64,000 nt of DNA, taken from NCBI GenBank assembly GCA_006538405.1, contig BJKQ01000013.1:1302001-1366000 (forward strand), written 5' to 3'. Every line of letters begins with the position of its first letter. Positions within the stretch are counted from its first letter, which is position 1. The notes below the pieces were generated by a model. That model had not been told where the DNA came from and ran no database searches. It saw only the letters and a list, made by a program, of their open reading frames with translations. The DNA is from Hansfordia pulvinata. Its lineage: Eukaryota > Ascomycota > Sordariomycetes > Xylariales. The translations under genes were made by a program, and so were the position numbers. Positions 37,724 to 49,606 of the stretch are shown in pieces.

Positions 37724-38922
37724 ATCCGATACGCACCTGTCTAGCTTGTGAGATGGCTATCCTTGCTCCCCTCGGTATCCTGGGAGATTGATAACGAGAC
37801 AGTTGATTATTTGTTTATTCGAGCTTGTGTGGACGGCCGGACACACTTGGCCCGTCCGGAAGAAAGAAGTTCATCAAGAAGGCGGAGAAAATGGTGGCAT
37901 GCCCCCGCACGCCTCGCTCGCTTCCTGCGGTTCACCGCACAGAGGACGAAGGGCAGCGGCTGAAGAGAAGAGATCTGTGGCTCTTGTTTCTGTCTTGGGC
38001 GAAAGGCGTAGGATATGCTGGCTAGGCCAGAAATCTGCTTGTCTTGTGGCCATTGTCTTTCTTTACATGTAGTTGTCCGTCCGTAGCCCAAGTTTTAGCG
38101 GTATGTCTCTAATACAGTCCGCCGATATGCTGCCGAGGATGATCATGCTGATACCGGGGGACCATTGCGTGCCGCTGCCGGTGGTGGTGCTGTTGCAAGA
38201 CTGCCCGCACGGCAGGGGAAAGCAAGCATACGCGTGAGTACCAACGTGCTCGTGCTGTGTGCGCGTGCCTCGCGACAAGCGGGGCGGGCAGCAGATCCAC
38301 GCCGATTCGGTCTCGGCCGATTTGCCGGAATGGTTCGCGTTAAGCATGGAGGGGGGGAGGGGGGCACCCCACCACAGTCGTGACCGGGACCATCTACCAC
38401 GGAGTAATGAGGTACGAGTACTACATGTAGGTAAGCACAAGGTAGGCAGGTCAGGTTGTACTCGTAGCTCCGTACTCCGTAGTCCTGAAGAAATATTCTG
38501 CCGAGCCCACGAGCAGGACCACCCAGCACACGATAATTCCCGCACAGGCAGCCCAACATGGGCAAGTCGAGGTAGCAGTGGATATCCTCGTCCACAAGCG
38601 CGCCGGCGCGGGCGACTTTGCGGCTATCATGCAAAGCTGTTGTTATTTTTAATTTTTGCCGGACGAGTAACATCCAGCGAGGGAAGGAAGAAACTGCAAC
38701 GGTTGTGGGCGCGTTCTCGCTGCGACTTCCCCATCTGTCTGCAGTCTGCGTACTCGTACGAGTATCCGTGGCCCCGTTTTTCCCGTGCGACGGGATTCTC
38801 TTCCTCAGGTCGAAGCCCCCCGCCGCGTTTCTCTGCTTCTGCACGTCCGTTCTGCATCGCGCATCTCAGCGACCTCAGTAGCATTGGATACATCTGCGCC
38901 CTCGCATCCGGACGGCGCCAAC
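37724..38922. other. Spacer before the symporter gene
   Basis: This holds the RRM gene 3' UTR and the symporter promoter. TACGAGTA motifs are at 38413, 38459 and, as overlapping opposite copies, at 38751 and 38757. No gene is supported. Confidence 0.6.
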
Positions 38923-41543
38923 ATGAGCGGTCTATCATTCCAGGCGTCCAACGCCCTTGTCTATGTCAGCTATGGCGTGTTCTTGTGAGTTTGGCTGGCA
39001 GCCCTTGGCAGCAACGAGAGCTGGCCGTCTCCCCTCGTCTTCGCTCGCCGTGGGCTCCAGGAACCCGATTCGTAATCGCTCGTCCATGATGGCTGACAGC
39101 ACACTCGCGCCGGCAGTTTGCTCGGCACTGCCCTGGCTTGGAGGATGCGAAAGCAGTCCAAGAAGGACTTTCTGTCTGGAAACAGGAGTCAATCGGGTTA
39201 GATGACCGCCCCGCCCCCGATGGTTTACACGGCGCAGTGCGTCTTTTGATGCCATGCGCCGGAGACTGCCCTCGGCGTTCAAGCAATCGCGGCCGTTTTG
39301 CGGATTTTGCCGCAGAACTTGGGACTTGGCTAACCTCTGCTGACAGCGTTTCCGCTTGCGTTGAACTTCATCGCAGCTGGTGAGTGAGCCAGAAGTCGGG
39401 CTGCTGTTCTGCGCCCTCGCGATCCAGCCCGCCCGTGTCCGGCACAACTCGAGCGGCGGCATCGTGGCGCCGCTTCGGTCTCCGGCTCCCTGCTTCCATA
39501 TCCACGGCGCAAGGCGGTCTCGTGGCGGCGCCACGGTAGGCAGCAACGGAGGACATTCCAGCAGCAGCAGCAAAAACAAGCACATCTACAGCTCTCGCAG
39601 CAAACGGCGAGGTCAGAGTAATACGGTAAAACGGTCACGCAACTGACACCAGGTTCGTACTCAAGACCATTCAAAGTTCGTTCTCCTCTCCGGCGCCCAA
39701 TTGCCGATGACAGTTGATATCTCAATGTTGGCAACTCAGATGGCGCTGGGGAGGAGTCGGACTGCGGCTCACTACGGGCGCGGATTTGAAGCAGGCCCGT
39801 CTGAACTCAACCCTCGCACGCTGCATTACTGCCTCTCTTTCAGGGCGCATATCAGCGATGCATGCGGAGATGCAGGCGGGCTTGTGGAAATGAAGCTGAG
39901 ATTGTACCGTAATTACTCGATCAAGTTAATGCTTGCGTGGGAAACGTGCTGCCGCTCAGATCCCCCCTCTCCTTTCCCCCTTGCTCTGTGACAGGGAATC
40001 ACTGACTTTGGGTACCACAGGCCTCGGTTCGAGCATCCTATTCTCTTATCCGCAACTGGCGACTTTGGCCGGTCTGCAGGGCGTCATCGTGTACGCCATA
40101 TCGTCCTCCGCACCGCTTTTCATGTTTGCCGCCTTGACCCCGATCATCCGCAGCAAGTGCCCTGAGGGCTTCGTGCTCACCGAGTGGACTCGACAGCGCT
40201 ATGGTACCATCACGGGCCTCTACTTGGGCGCGTGTGTGCTCCTCACGTTGTTCTTGTACATGGTCTCTGAGCTCTCGGCTATCGGTCAAGTCGTCAACGC
40301 ACTGACTGGGCTGGACATCTTGCCTGTTGTCATTGTTGAATGTGTCATCACCACTATCTACACCTGTGAGAAACCCCTCCCACCCCCCCTGCCCTGTCCC
40401 CGGGGTATCCCTCGATCTACGCAAGTGTTTGGCTGGAGCTACTCGAGACTGACCCGGAATTACGCAGCACTCGGCGGATTCAAGATTTCGTTCCTTACCG
40501 ATAATGTGCAGGGAGCGATGGTGGTGGGCCTGATCGTCATCGCAACAGTGACTGTGGGGGCCAAAACAGACATCAAGCCAGAGCTGATCGAGAGCTCGGG
40601 CCTTCTGCAGCCCAGCCTGATCGGATGGCAGCTGGTGTACATCCTGCCGGTGGCAGTCCTGACCAACGATCTGTTTCTGGCCAATTTTTGGATGCGAGCG
40701 TTCGCGTCTCGGACCGACCGTGACCTGTGGATTGGCATATCCTTAGCGACGGCCGTCATATTCGTGGTGCTCCTCCTGGTGGGCTTCACCGGGCTGATCG
40801 CTGTGTGGTCTGGAGCGTTCCCTGGCGACCCTCCGCAAGAGGACGGCTCCGTGTCTTTCTTTCTCCTGCTCGAGCAGCTGCCCAGCTGGGTTGTAGGCAT
40901 CATTGTCGTCATGTCGGTGACGCTGAGCACGGCGTCCTTTGACAGCATCCAGTCTGCCATGGTCTCGTGCATATCCAACGATGTGTTCCGAAACCGCCTC
41001 AACATCTGGTGGGTGCGATTGATGGTGGTGCTTGTCATGATCCCCGTTGTCGTCGTCGCGATCCGGGCCCCTGGTATCTTGCAGATTTACCTCATCACCG
41101 ATTTGCTATCAGCGGCTGTCATACCTGTGCTGTTCCTGGGCCTTTCGGAGCGCGTCTTCTGGTTTGTCCGCGGCTTCGAGGTTGTCGCTGGTGGGCTTGG
41201 TGGTATTTTGACCGTCTTCATTTTCGGTACCATCTACTACGGCGACGCGCAGTCAGGCGGTGCCCTGCTCTTGCTCGAGGCGGGATTATACACCGGCGAC
41301 TGGGGCGCGTTTGGCGCCTTCGTCGCTGCCCCCATCGGCGGCATCCTCTGGGGTGCTGGCGCCCTCGCCCTCCGCCTGGGCTGGCAGTGGATTCAGGCCC
41401 GGCGCCAGGGGGTTCGCTTCGACGCACTCGACCGGCCTGACAGCACCGGTGCCGGCCGCAGCGTCTACAACAGCGGAGGCGAGGACGAAGCCGAGTCCCG
41501 TGAGGAGATCATTGTCAACGATCGCGTCGGCAAATTCTTCTAA
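38923..41543 (+). CDS. Sodium/solute symporter family transporter (DUR3-like)
   Basis: Five exons, 38923-38984, 39117-39196, 39347-39379, 40021-40365 and 40468-41543, give 531 aa. Landmarks: an N-terminal first helix (FQASNALVYVSYGVFF), then KKDFLSGNRSQ, then the SSF core FPLALNFIAAGLGSSILFSY, GVIVYAISSSAPLFMFA and LTEWTRQRYG. Many hydrophobic segments follow, consistent with 12-14 helices. These are DUR3-type features; fungal DUR3 imports urea and polyamines at the plasma membrane. The protein is shorter than classical DUR3, so the substrate is open. Exon 3 is only 33 nt, and intron 3 (39380-40020, 641 nt) is very long for this genome. Small exons were placed by splice phase and family motif. 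The C-terminus is a cytosolic, acidic tail. Confidence 0.88.
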
Positions 41544-42431
41544 GAGCGCCGTACTTTACTTTGCGCATGCAATCGTCCTTTGTGACCCCTTTGGGGCCCT
41601 CCGACCGATGTTCGCATAGGCAGGATGTGATTGAGTGGACCATATTGTCTACCACCAAAGCGTGCCCATGGTACCACAAAGGAGCATGTTGGAATGATTC
41701 CAAGAGATACGATGGGGGGTACAAGGCGAGGTTGAGATGGGATCTTTAAGTGGGTTGACGAACTTGCTTCGGGCACACGACGATAGCTGGTTTTCTGCGA
41801 GAAATATACATAGATCCCGGGCCTGAACGAAGGCTTAAGAGATCCGCTTCCTCCCATCCAAGAGACAAGAGCACGAGCATACAAGTAGATCCCGCGCACG
41901 CGTATGGTCATGTTGGCATGAAGGTTGCCCGAGGATATTAAGCTGCACGGCTCAGGCTGAATATATGACTCTGATCAGAATAAAGACGGGCGCCACCTTG
42001 CCATTCAGAATGCTGCCAGCACACAATAAGCACTTCAGGGGTTACGCGGCACCACCATCATCAAGGCAGCAAGCTGTCATAAGAGCCTCGTCTTGGCTTG
42101 GGTTGGCACGGCTCGGCTCTGAGCTTAGACTCGTTCACAGATTGAACTTGAATCCAGGTGATTATACAATTGGTGGTATATTTCTAGGTTGTCTTCTTTT
42201 TGGTACACGTTGGCCTGTTGGGAACAAAAATGACGGGATGCAAATGCAAAGTGAAGATCCCAGGAGACCGGTGCATATCCCGCGACGAAGTGCCGGGAGA
42301 GACGAGGTTTCTCTCCCACGAGGCGGTCCAGACAGACACCAGAGACGGAACTCTGGCATGTAGGAATACACGGCAATGCAGGACTCAGTTATTTGTACAG
42401 TGGGCGGCCAGGTAGACTATGGGTCTCGTTC
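41544..42431. other. Spacer between convergent symporter and mL45 genes
   Basis: Two 3' UTRs probably meet here. There is no gene and no strong repeat. Confidence 0.6.
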
Positions 42432-43360
42432 TCATTTGCCACCGCCAGATGCAAGCTCTTGGTATGTCTTGATACTTTGCATGTGGGATTCCAAAGTCGA
42501 CTCGGGAACGGTGCCCCATATCTTCCACGGGCCAGACTCGTAGGTCTTGAGGTCGATGTTGGCTTGGATGACGACGTGCTCGAGCATGTCACGCGTCGTC
42601 GTGGGTGCCTTGTTGCCCTTGTCAGAGCTGGTCAGGCGCTGGCGACTGGCAATGGAGACGACGGCCTGCTTGATGGCGACCTGGCCCTGTTGCGTGGGTT
42701 GCATGACGACCTGCCAGTCGGCGAGTTTGGGGTAGTACCATGTCGTGTTGTACTGGACCAGCTCCCACTGGACCTGGCGATGTGCGGGTCGGGCGTCGAT
42801 AACGCCGCACAGTTTATCGGCGTAGTCGTTGGTGCAGACGCGACGCAGCGTGTCGATGTCGCCGGAAGCGAGGGCTTCGGACATTTGTTGATGCAGGGCC
42901 TTGGCGGCAGGAATGGCGTTCCTACGGTTCGCCTTGAATCGGGGGCGGGTTGTGAGCAGCTTGGGCTGGGACATGATCTTGAAGCCGACAAGAGCCCACC
43001 AGGAGTCGCGCTTCGCCTTCAGGTGCAACTTCAGCATGCGCCAGAAGTGCAGAGGGTGGCTGGGGTAGCGCCACGGCGGGGGGCGACGAGGGTGTTCGGT
43101 AGGAGGAAGCTGGGGAGGCGGCTGGGGCTGACGTTGGAGGACGACGCCGATTTTGGCTGCAACTTTCTCCTGCCAGGTCTGTATCCAGTGGAGTAGGAGG
43201 TGGCAGGTTGGCGCTGGTTTATCCTGGCGATAAGGGGATGCGCAGAAATGGAGATGGCGCCGGCAGGGGGAGGAGAGCGAAGGGAGCGTATGTGAGGACC
43301 GAGAGGGGATGAGGCTAGCGACAGCCACGGTCGCGATGGGCGCAGAAGGTGGGCAGCCAT
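42432..43360 (-). CDS. Mitochondrial mL45/Mba1-like (Tim44-like) protein, with an apparent 1-base frameshift
   Basis: Mba1 in fungi and mL45 in animals hold the mitoribosome at the inner membrane for co-translational insertion. The main frame reads to a stop at 42432 with WQEKVAAKIGVVLQ, RRPPPWRYPSHPLHFW, LKLHLKAKRDSWWALVGFK and a Tim44-like alpha/beta C-terminal domain (QWELVQYNTTWYYPKLADW, then KIWGTVPESTLES). That frame has no ATG before residue M of MLKLHLK. The ATG at 43360 lies in another frame and encodes MAAHLLRPSRPWLSLASS, a good mitochondrial presequence. One extra base in the G5 run at 43266-43270 (C5 on the coding strand) would join both parts into about 309 aa. No GT-AG intron with correct phase was found between the two parts. 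The fungal name is left open. Confidence 0.72.
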
Positions 43361-43372
43361 GGCGGCGACGGC

Positions 43373-44780
43373 GCCTTTTCCCTCTTCTTCTTCCTGCTGC
43401 TGTCGAGGGGGGGGCTCGTGTGCGTAAGGCAGGCGCGGCTGGAGATGCTGCCTCGTCGGCTCGAGCCGCTAGAGTCGGACGCTCTGCTTGCGTGGAGGTC
43501 GGCCGAGTCGCAGCTGATGCAATTGAGGACGCGATGTTGGGCGTATGTCGACGTCGTCAAGGCGTTGCAACTGGCCCGTCGCGAGAAAACAATTTTGGCA
43601 GGGTCCCTGGGTTGGATGAGAACTAAAACTATTGACGGGTCCGAGGCTAGCACTAAGACCTACGCCTACGGTCGTAATTGGGCCGCTTCGAGGACACTGC
43701 AGGTACATGCAGAGTCGACACCTGGGAGGTGTGCTGTGCGTGACCGTGTGTTTAGTTGCGTCTAGCAGTGTCCAAGTCGCTTCTTTGACCAATCATGCCG
43801 GTCCAATTGGAACCTCGGGACCCAGGCCGCTTTGGACGGCACGGCTGGGGGAAGGCGACATACGAGTATCCCGGAGATACGCGTACCTACGAGTACCTAG
43901 CCTGCGTGCCAATAGGTGGTAAGGTAGGCCTGATCCTGGCGTGCCTGGGTGGTCGACTGGTGAGGCCTGGAGCACACAAGCCGGGCAGACGGCAAAGCCA
44001 GCGAAACCTCGCGCATTCGCAATTAAACTCGTGGATACTCCCAGCGTATCTATCTACCTAGTCTGCTTGGGCAAGGCAGCGCACAGATACATCCACACTC
44101 AATAAGCCATCTCATCAGCCGTACGGGGAGCATACCATACGTACGGGCACTGGCTCCGTAGGTAGTAGGTTGGCGGCGGATGACCTCACAGCTGAGCGAT
44201 CCCCCCGAGTGGACCGGCTTGTGATTATCCGCGCGTTCCATTGTCTCCTGCATTGGGTTGGATTCGAGGCTGGGCCGCGGCATCCACTGCGCGAGCCTTT
44301 CTTCATAAGGAGACAGGCATCTGCCCACCGTGCCCGCGCCGCGCAAGTTAACTTGCATCCAATCCGCCAGCGAGCGTGCCTCGCCTCACGCCCGTCGCTC
44401 CCCAGATAACACCGCCGCCTGTGATAGGACTCGCCTGGGCCCCTCCAGGTACCTACCACTCACCTGCTACGCCTGCCTTACCTGCCTTACCTGCCTTTTC
44501 CTTGCCTATACCTACCTTACCTGACCTACGAGTAGGTACCTTGGGTAGGGAGGTAGATACGCAATTCTTGCCGTCCAATCCCCCCCCCCCCCCTCCCCGT
44601 CCCTCGGGGCCTATTTTGCTCCCTCACCTCAGTCCAGCTCCTCGTGCTCGCGCAGCCTTCTGCCACCTCTGCCACCTCACACCCAGACCCTGCCCCTTCG
44701 ACGGGACCACTGACGCCCGCCGAGTCTCTCTATCTGCCGAGCCGAGCCTGAGCCCGACTCGCAGAGAGGCAGGCCCATTG
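43373..44780. other. Divergent promoter region between mL45 and EOS1
   Basis: TACGAGTA motifs are at 43861, 43888 and 44527, with CCTACCTTACC-type short repeats around 44460-44525 and a run of 14 C at 44580-44593. No gene is supported. Confidence 0.6.
44580..44593. repeat. Run of 14 C residues
   Basis: A homopolymer in the EOS1 leader, about 190 bases before the start codon. Its length in the assembly may be inexact. Confidence 0.85.
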
Positions 44781-45879
44781 ATGGCCTCCCCTCCGGCTCT
44801 GCAGCACCAGCAGAAGCACCGTCGCTACACAAATCCTCACCACAATGATACCCCCATACCAATGACCAACGGTGGCGGCCCAATCTTCACGCCCAATGCC
44901 GCCTCGACTCCGACCCTGACCCCGACCCCCAATCCGACTCCGATCCCGATCTCCTCCGGTCACGCCGATAACGCCCTCCATGTCTCTTTCCTGCAGCCTC
45001 GGGTCGCCGTTGTCCTCGGCGTCCCCGCCCGCTGGCACCCGTTCCTCTTCGTCGCCCGCCTGCTCTCTATAGGTCCGACGCTGTGGTGGGGTCTTCGCTG
45101 TGCCCTCCGCTTCCTCATCACCGAACTGATTCTCTCCCACCCGTCCTTCAATCCCGCCGCTGGCGACGACCTCGGCCACGGGGTTGCTGCTTCCAGGGTC
45201 CCCGCCCCGCCATCCTCACGCGCACCCAGGCTGGCCACGACCTTGACGATAGGCTGGCCCGTGCCGAGCGCTCTTTGCGCCTTACAGAGACCGCTTTGGC
45301 TATCGTTTGGGTAAGCTCCCCTGCCCGCTCTGCCCGCGACACCAGCGGGCGCTCTGCCGGCGGCACATATTGATCGATGATTCGCAGTGCTGGGCCTCCG
45401 CCTACTTGGCCTTCTTCTTCACCGACTGTCTGATGTCTCGCTGGCTCATCAACTATACCCCGCAAGCCACAATCGTCCGGCTCGTCACACTCTCCTGCGT
45501 CTTTGCCTATGCAACCTTCTGGGTAGTCCACCTGTTCACCGGCGGCGGTGGGTCCACCACCAGACACAATGACGACCCGGGTCTGCTCCTGCCCGCCTGG
45601 ATCAGTATCGCGATGATTCTTACCCTTTGCTATCAGGCCACCCAGCGCAAGATCAATATTCGCAAAGAGACACGCGCTAGTATTAGTGTCTTCTCCTATG
45701 CTTCTTTCATCAGCATGGTCGCCCTCCTCATCCACTCACATTGTACTCGCGCCAGCTACTACGGCCAGCGCTACTACGCCGACATCCCCCTCGTTGGTCT
45801 CCTGACACGCGCAGCTGAGCACGCTGCTGAATTGGTCGTGAAGGTCCTTGGCGTCACCCGCGAAATGCGGGAGTTGTAA
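44781..45879 (+). CDS. EOS1: N-glycosylation protein EOS1
   Basis: EOS1 is a small multi-pass ER membrane protein needed for normal N-glycosylation and oxidative-stress tolerance in yeast. The conserved parts are present: PRVAVVLGVPARWHPFLFVARLLS and WWGLRCALRFL, then LRLTETALAIVW, then SAYLAFFFTDCLMSRWLINY with TPQATIVRL and RKINIRKET. The last exon is 45388-45879, joined to TGG at 45308-45310 by a GTAAGC...CAG intron. The first two parts are in different frames. A 47-nt intron 45183-45229 (weak donor GTTGCT, branch-like CTCAC, acceptor CAG) restores the frame and gives 324 aa; a missing base nearby is the alternative. The N-terminus before about residue 70 is a Pro/Thr-rich disordered leader. 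The start at 44781 is the best in-frame ATG. Confidence 0.85.
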
Positions 45880-47186
45880 ACCCTTGGATCTTATTGATTC
45901 CGCGGGCTCCTCGTTCCTCTCACCCCAGAATATTTCATGGTCGGTCGATCCAAAGACTGCTGAGCACTTGCTTACCCACGAGGCGTTTGAGAGGAGTTAT
46001 TGGCCCGTTCTTTCTGAGAGATATGTCCTTCTGGTTCTTTGCAGCGATCCGAAGTCGAGTGCATTTCATTCGCCGGGAGCTATGCCGTCGAGACAGATGG
46101 TTAGCGGCCAGACGAATTCGGAGGCAGCGATTCGGCGTGTTGCACCTGCCTACCTGAGCCTCGTCCGCTCAAGCTTTGCCATCGCTCTTAACCAATGCCC
46201 TTAAACCCACTCGGCGCTTCAGGCTTCTCACTTTGGCACTTTCTCTTCGGTGGCCTATATTTCCTAGACCACGCATATTGGATACCCCGTTGTTTCTGGT
46301 TTCCTTTCCATATCACCACATTCCTATTTACCCCATGTCTTGCGAGCTCTCTTTCCATCACCATTTGGTGTTGCCCCCGATGAATGTGGCTCAAGAAGAG
46401 TCCTCTTTTGTAAAGCAGACAGCCGATCTACGAGACGACTTAATGATAACCACTGCCTAGGAGCATATCATAACGCTGGGGAGCTGTCTGGCGCATTTCG
46501 GGACTGGGTGGCTAAGGGCAGAGCTGTATGGTCGGATTGCTACGCACTAACCTTAGAAACCACAGCCAATCAAACAACAATTACTATACATCGGAACCTG
46601 CCACCTTGTGCAGTGGGCAGCGACGAGACGGCCTAGCTCGGGCGCCTGTTCTGCTTTACGGTCGCATCGTGACCTTTGATGAAGCTGAGGTGCCAGTTGA
46701 ATAAGCAAATTCCGTCACATGTTCAAATGGCAAATGCAGATATGCTTCGAGGTTTGAACCCTTTTCTTCTGATGCGATGACCCATCTTGCAGAAACTGGA
46801 GCGAGAGTCTTGCAAATCCTCGTCAAAGTACAGGTGGTTGTGAGGCCGTGAATGCCCTGCGTACAAGTCGTTGCGACGCAGGCGCTGGTCTCGACAATGG
46901 CCTTTGTCCCCGCCGCGGAAAACCCAGTCTCCCTATCGCATATAGTATAACCTCAAAAGTGTGGGTGTAAACATGTCGGGAATCATGCCCCAGCAATCCG
47001 CCCAACGCCTCGCTCGAAATGATCACTTAGCCTGGGTACGGGCTGGCTGAGAGCGCCGAGACGACTGCCCAGTCACCACTCGACTACCGTTGAGACGATC
47101 ATTCGTCGAACAGCAGCTGCCTGGTGAGCTGGAAGAGTAGATCGGCCTAGCCAAGCGAAGGGGCGGGGGAGCATAGTGACATGAGC
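45880..47186. other. Spacer between convergent EOS1 and eIF1 genes
   Basis: Only 3' UTR-like and unassigned DNA is seen. No domain-bearing frame or notable repeat was found. Confidence 0.6.
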
Positions 47187-48145
47187 TTAGAAACCGTGGA
47201 CTTTGATGGTCTTCTGGTCAAGCTCAAGACCGTCTTCCTTGTCGCAGAGGAATCGTTCGACGTCCTTGCGCTGGTCACCCTGAAGCTGAATTACCTCGCC
47301 CATGTCGGTGTCATTGACAATGGTGCCATTGCAGGCTCGAGTCAAGGTTAGCCAGGCGTTGCGAAAAGGGGCTGCTGCCAGAGCAAGACATACCAAACTT
47401 CTTCTTAATGACCTTGAGAATTTTCTTCTGATCGAATTTCTTGGGCAAGCCCTGGACCGTGGTCAGGGTTTTGCGGCCATTTCGCTCTGCAACGGAGCCA
47501 TGGTGGTTAGCATGGAGAAGAGATCAAGGAGCACGTGATAACTCATAGGCTAACGCGGCTTGAAATCGCAAGGTGATGCGGGGGCCAGCAGTTGTGGCAG
47601 CGACGTCTGCCAGTGTGGTGATTGATGTTGGCCGGCCAGCTTGAGAGATGTAGGATGTGCGAAGCAGTGTGCGGAGAAGAGGTGGCCGAGGAAACGCAAG
47701 GGATGCTCAGTAGCCAGGAGCAAGTACACGACTGGCCGAAGTGGGAGAGAATCGGGCGTAGGCACGCCACTGCGAGTGGGTGGGTGATGCATGTGGGTGA
47801 ATCCGCAAAAGATGCTGGCAAGGCACAGTACCGCCCGTGGGGTATCATGCACGTGGACAAGGGACGAGAACAACTGCAATGCACGAATAGGGACGAGGGG
47901 AAGAAGAAAATGGGTGTAACGTACGTTGAATACGAATATGGATGTAATTCTGAGTCTGTTTAGACTCTCCGGTATCTTCGTCGGCTTCGGCGAAGGGGTC
48001 TGCGCGCTCGTCAGCTGGCCAGTCTCGATACCAAACAGCAGCGCTGGAGGGGGCGTCGATCGAGCCAAGTCTCTCCAGCGGCTTCAGGGCGGGAGGAGGA
48101 GGCGGGGTGCGTCGTACCGTAGGACTTGAGGTTTTCGATTGACAT
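47187..48145 (-). CDS. SUI1: Translation initiation factor eIF1 (SUI1)
   Basis: Four exons, 48145-48118, 47999-47925, 47486-47394 and 47335-47187, give 114 aa, the normal size. The protein reads MSIENLKSYDPFAEADED at the start, then QNYIHIRIQQRNGRKTLTT, QGLPKKFDQKKILKVIKKKF, CNGTIVNDTDMGEVIQLQGD and the end KTIKVHGF, all hallmark SUI1 sequence. eIF1 binds the 40S subunit near the P site and enforces strict AUG selection. Intron 2 is 438 nt, long for so short a gene. The start codon lies in a poor context (TTT before ATG, T after), which matches the known autoregulation of eIF1 synthesis through weak start recognition. Exon 1 has 28 coding bases and was found by splice tracing. Confidence 0.96.
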
Positions 48146-49606
48146 AAACTCGAGTTTCCGGGGTTACTGGGGGAAAAGGGTTGGGTGATGAGGTCGGAGG
48201 GGTAGCGACCGACTTGGTAGTCTCGCTGAATCGTTCGGTGGGTGGCGGAAAGTGTGCGAAGCGTAGCCTGGATAAGGGCTGCTGGCGATGGGGAGCGGTA
48301 GGGTAGAGCTGGTGTTGTGTTTGGGCGCGGGTGGCGTGGGGTCAGATGATGGTGGGAGAGTTGTTGGTGGTGTGTCGGGTGTGTCGAAGGTGGGAGAAAG
48401 GAGGGCAAATGGGCCTGGGTTAATAAATACCACCTGGCAAGGCGGTAGCTGCCACGAGCGGGCATTTGGTGGGCGGCACAGCGAGGGATAATAAATGGGG
48501 ACTGCCTGGCGCCTTGGAGGGGGCGTTCGACGGTTCCAGAGTTGGTGGGGGGCTCGCGGCAGGAATCCGTAACTCTTTGCCCGTGGCCAAGCCCGCTGCA
48601 CGGTTTCTCTCTATGTACCCACAAGTACCGGTAGTCATTCACCTTATTACCAGTGGTACATGTACCTTGCGTCGTACATTACTGGGCATTCGTCTTTGGT
48701 TCGCACCGGTGTCGCGACATTGGATCATTCAGGTTCCGACGCAGGTACTATAGGTACTCATCAGGTCCTAACCCCGCGCCCAGAACGCCGGTGCAAGTTT
48801 TGTGCTGCCGTAACGATACCAAACGGAGCGGGGTGATACTGTTGAGTCTCGCTCGTACTCGTACCCCTTTCTGGCCCATCAAACTCCATTCGTTTTCCCA
48901 TTTCTTCACCCCTCCCCGCCGCGGGGCAGTTAGGACCTCACAGCCCGCGTACGAGTGTCCCGCCATAATTATTACCTCGACAGGCCCTGTTTTCGGCCCC
49001 AGGCACAAGCAGGTCGCAAGGTGATACCAACACGTGGGTAGTTGAGTGAAAGTCAAACTTCTTGCAATGATACGACCAATCGCACTCCGCAGCCTAACCT
49101 ACGTACAGTACTCAACTTCCGGGTGCTTAAAGGTGTATGTTCCACAAGGCCAATCGCTGCCTGTTCCGATCCAGGCTTGGAGTTTCATGGAAACATCCAG
49201 AGGCAGCAGGTAAAACTTGGGGGCCGTGAGCGAGCTGGCCTGCTCGTGTAACGTCCCGAGATATCCTGGTACGGATGCCACTGCATTTGGCTTTCATCCC
49301 GTTTAGCTCGGTGCACCGTCAGATCCTCTCTAGGCGCTGAACACTCTGCGTAGAAAGAAACGGGGCGGCTCCGGGTCCAAGTTTTTTACCCAAACCACGA
49401 GCCCTGGAGGCGGCTGGACCCGCCCAGCCGATGGACGCGGTTCTGAGATTCCCAGCCGACCTCATCAGCGAGCATCACCACCAACCCTGGCACCAGTTCA
49501 AGTGCCTTCGCCAGATCCTCCCGGTGTTGCAACCAGTCGTGCAGGGTGAGCCACCCGCCCCAGAGTGCCAGATCGGTCTGGTCATCATCATCATCAACCC
49601 CGCGGC
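48146..49606. other. Divergent promoter region between eIF1 and TRM44
   Basis: One TACGAGTA-type motif lies at 48856. Several open frames here are shadows of leader DNA. No gene is supported, although a short frame starting MDAVLRFPADLISEHHHQPW at 49431 just before TRM44 was considered and dropped. Confidence 0.55.

Noticed and set aside
38259..39089. 276-codon plus-strand frame overlapping symporter exon 1
   Set aside because: The symporter exon in another frame has family support; this frame has none.
43326..43328. GTG at 43328 as the start of the mL45-like protein
   Set aside because: Nuclear fungal genes rarely start at GTG, and a strong presequence with an ATG lies just upstream in another frame.
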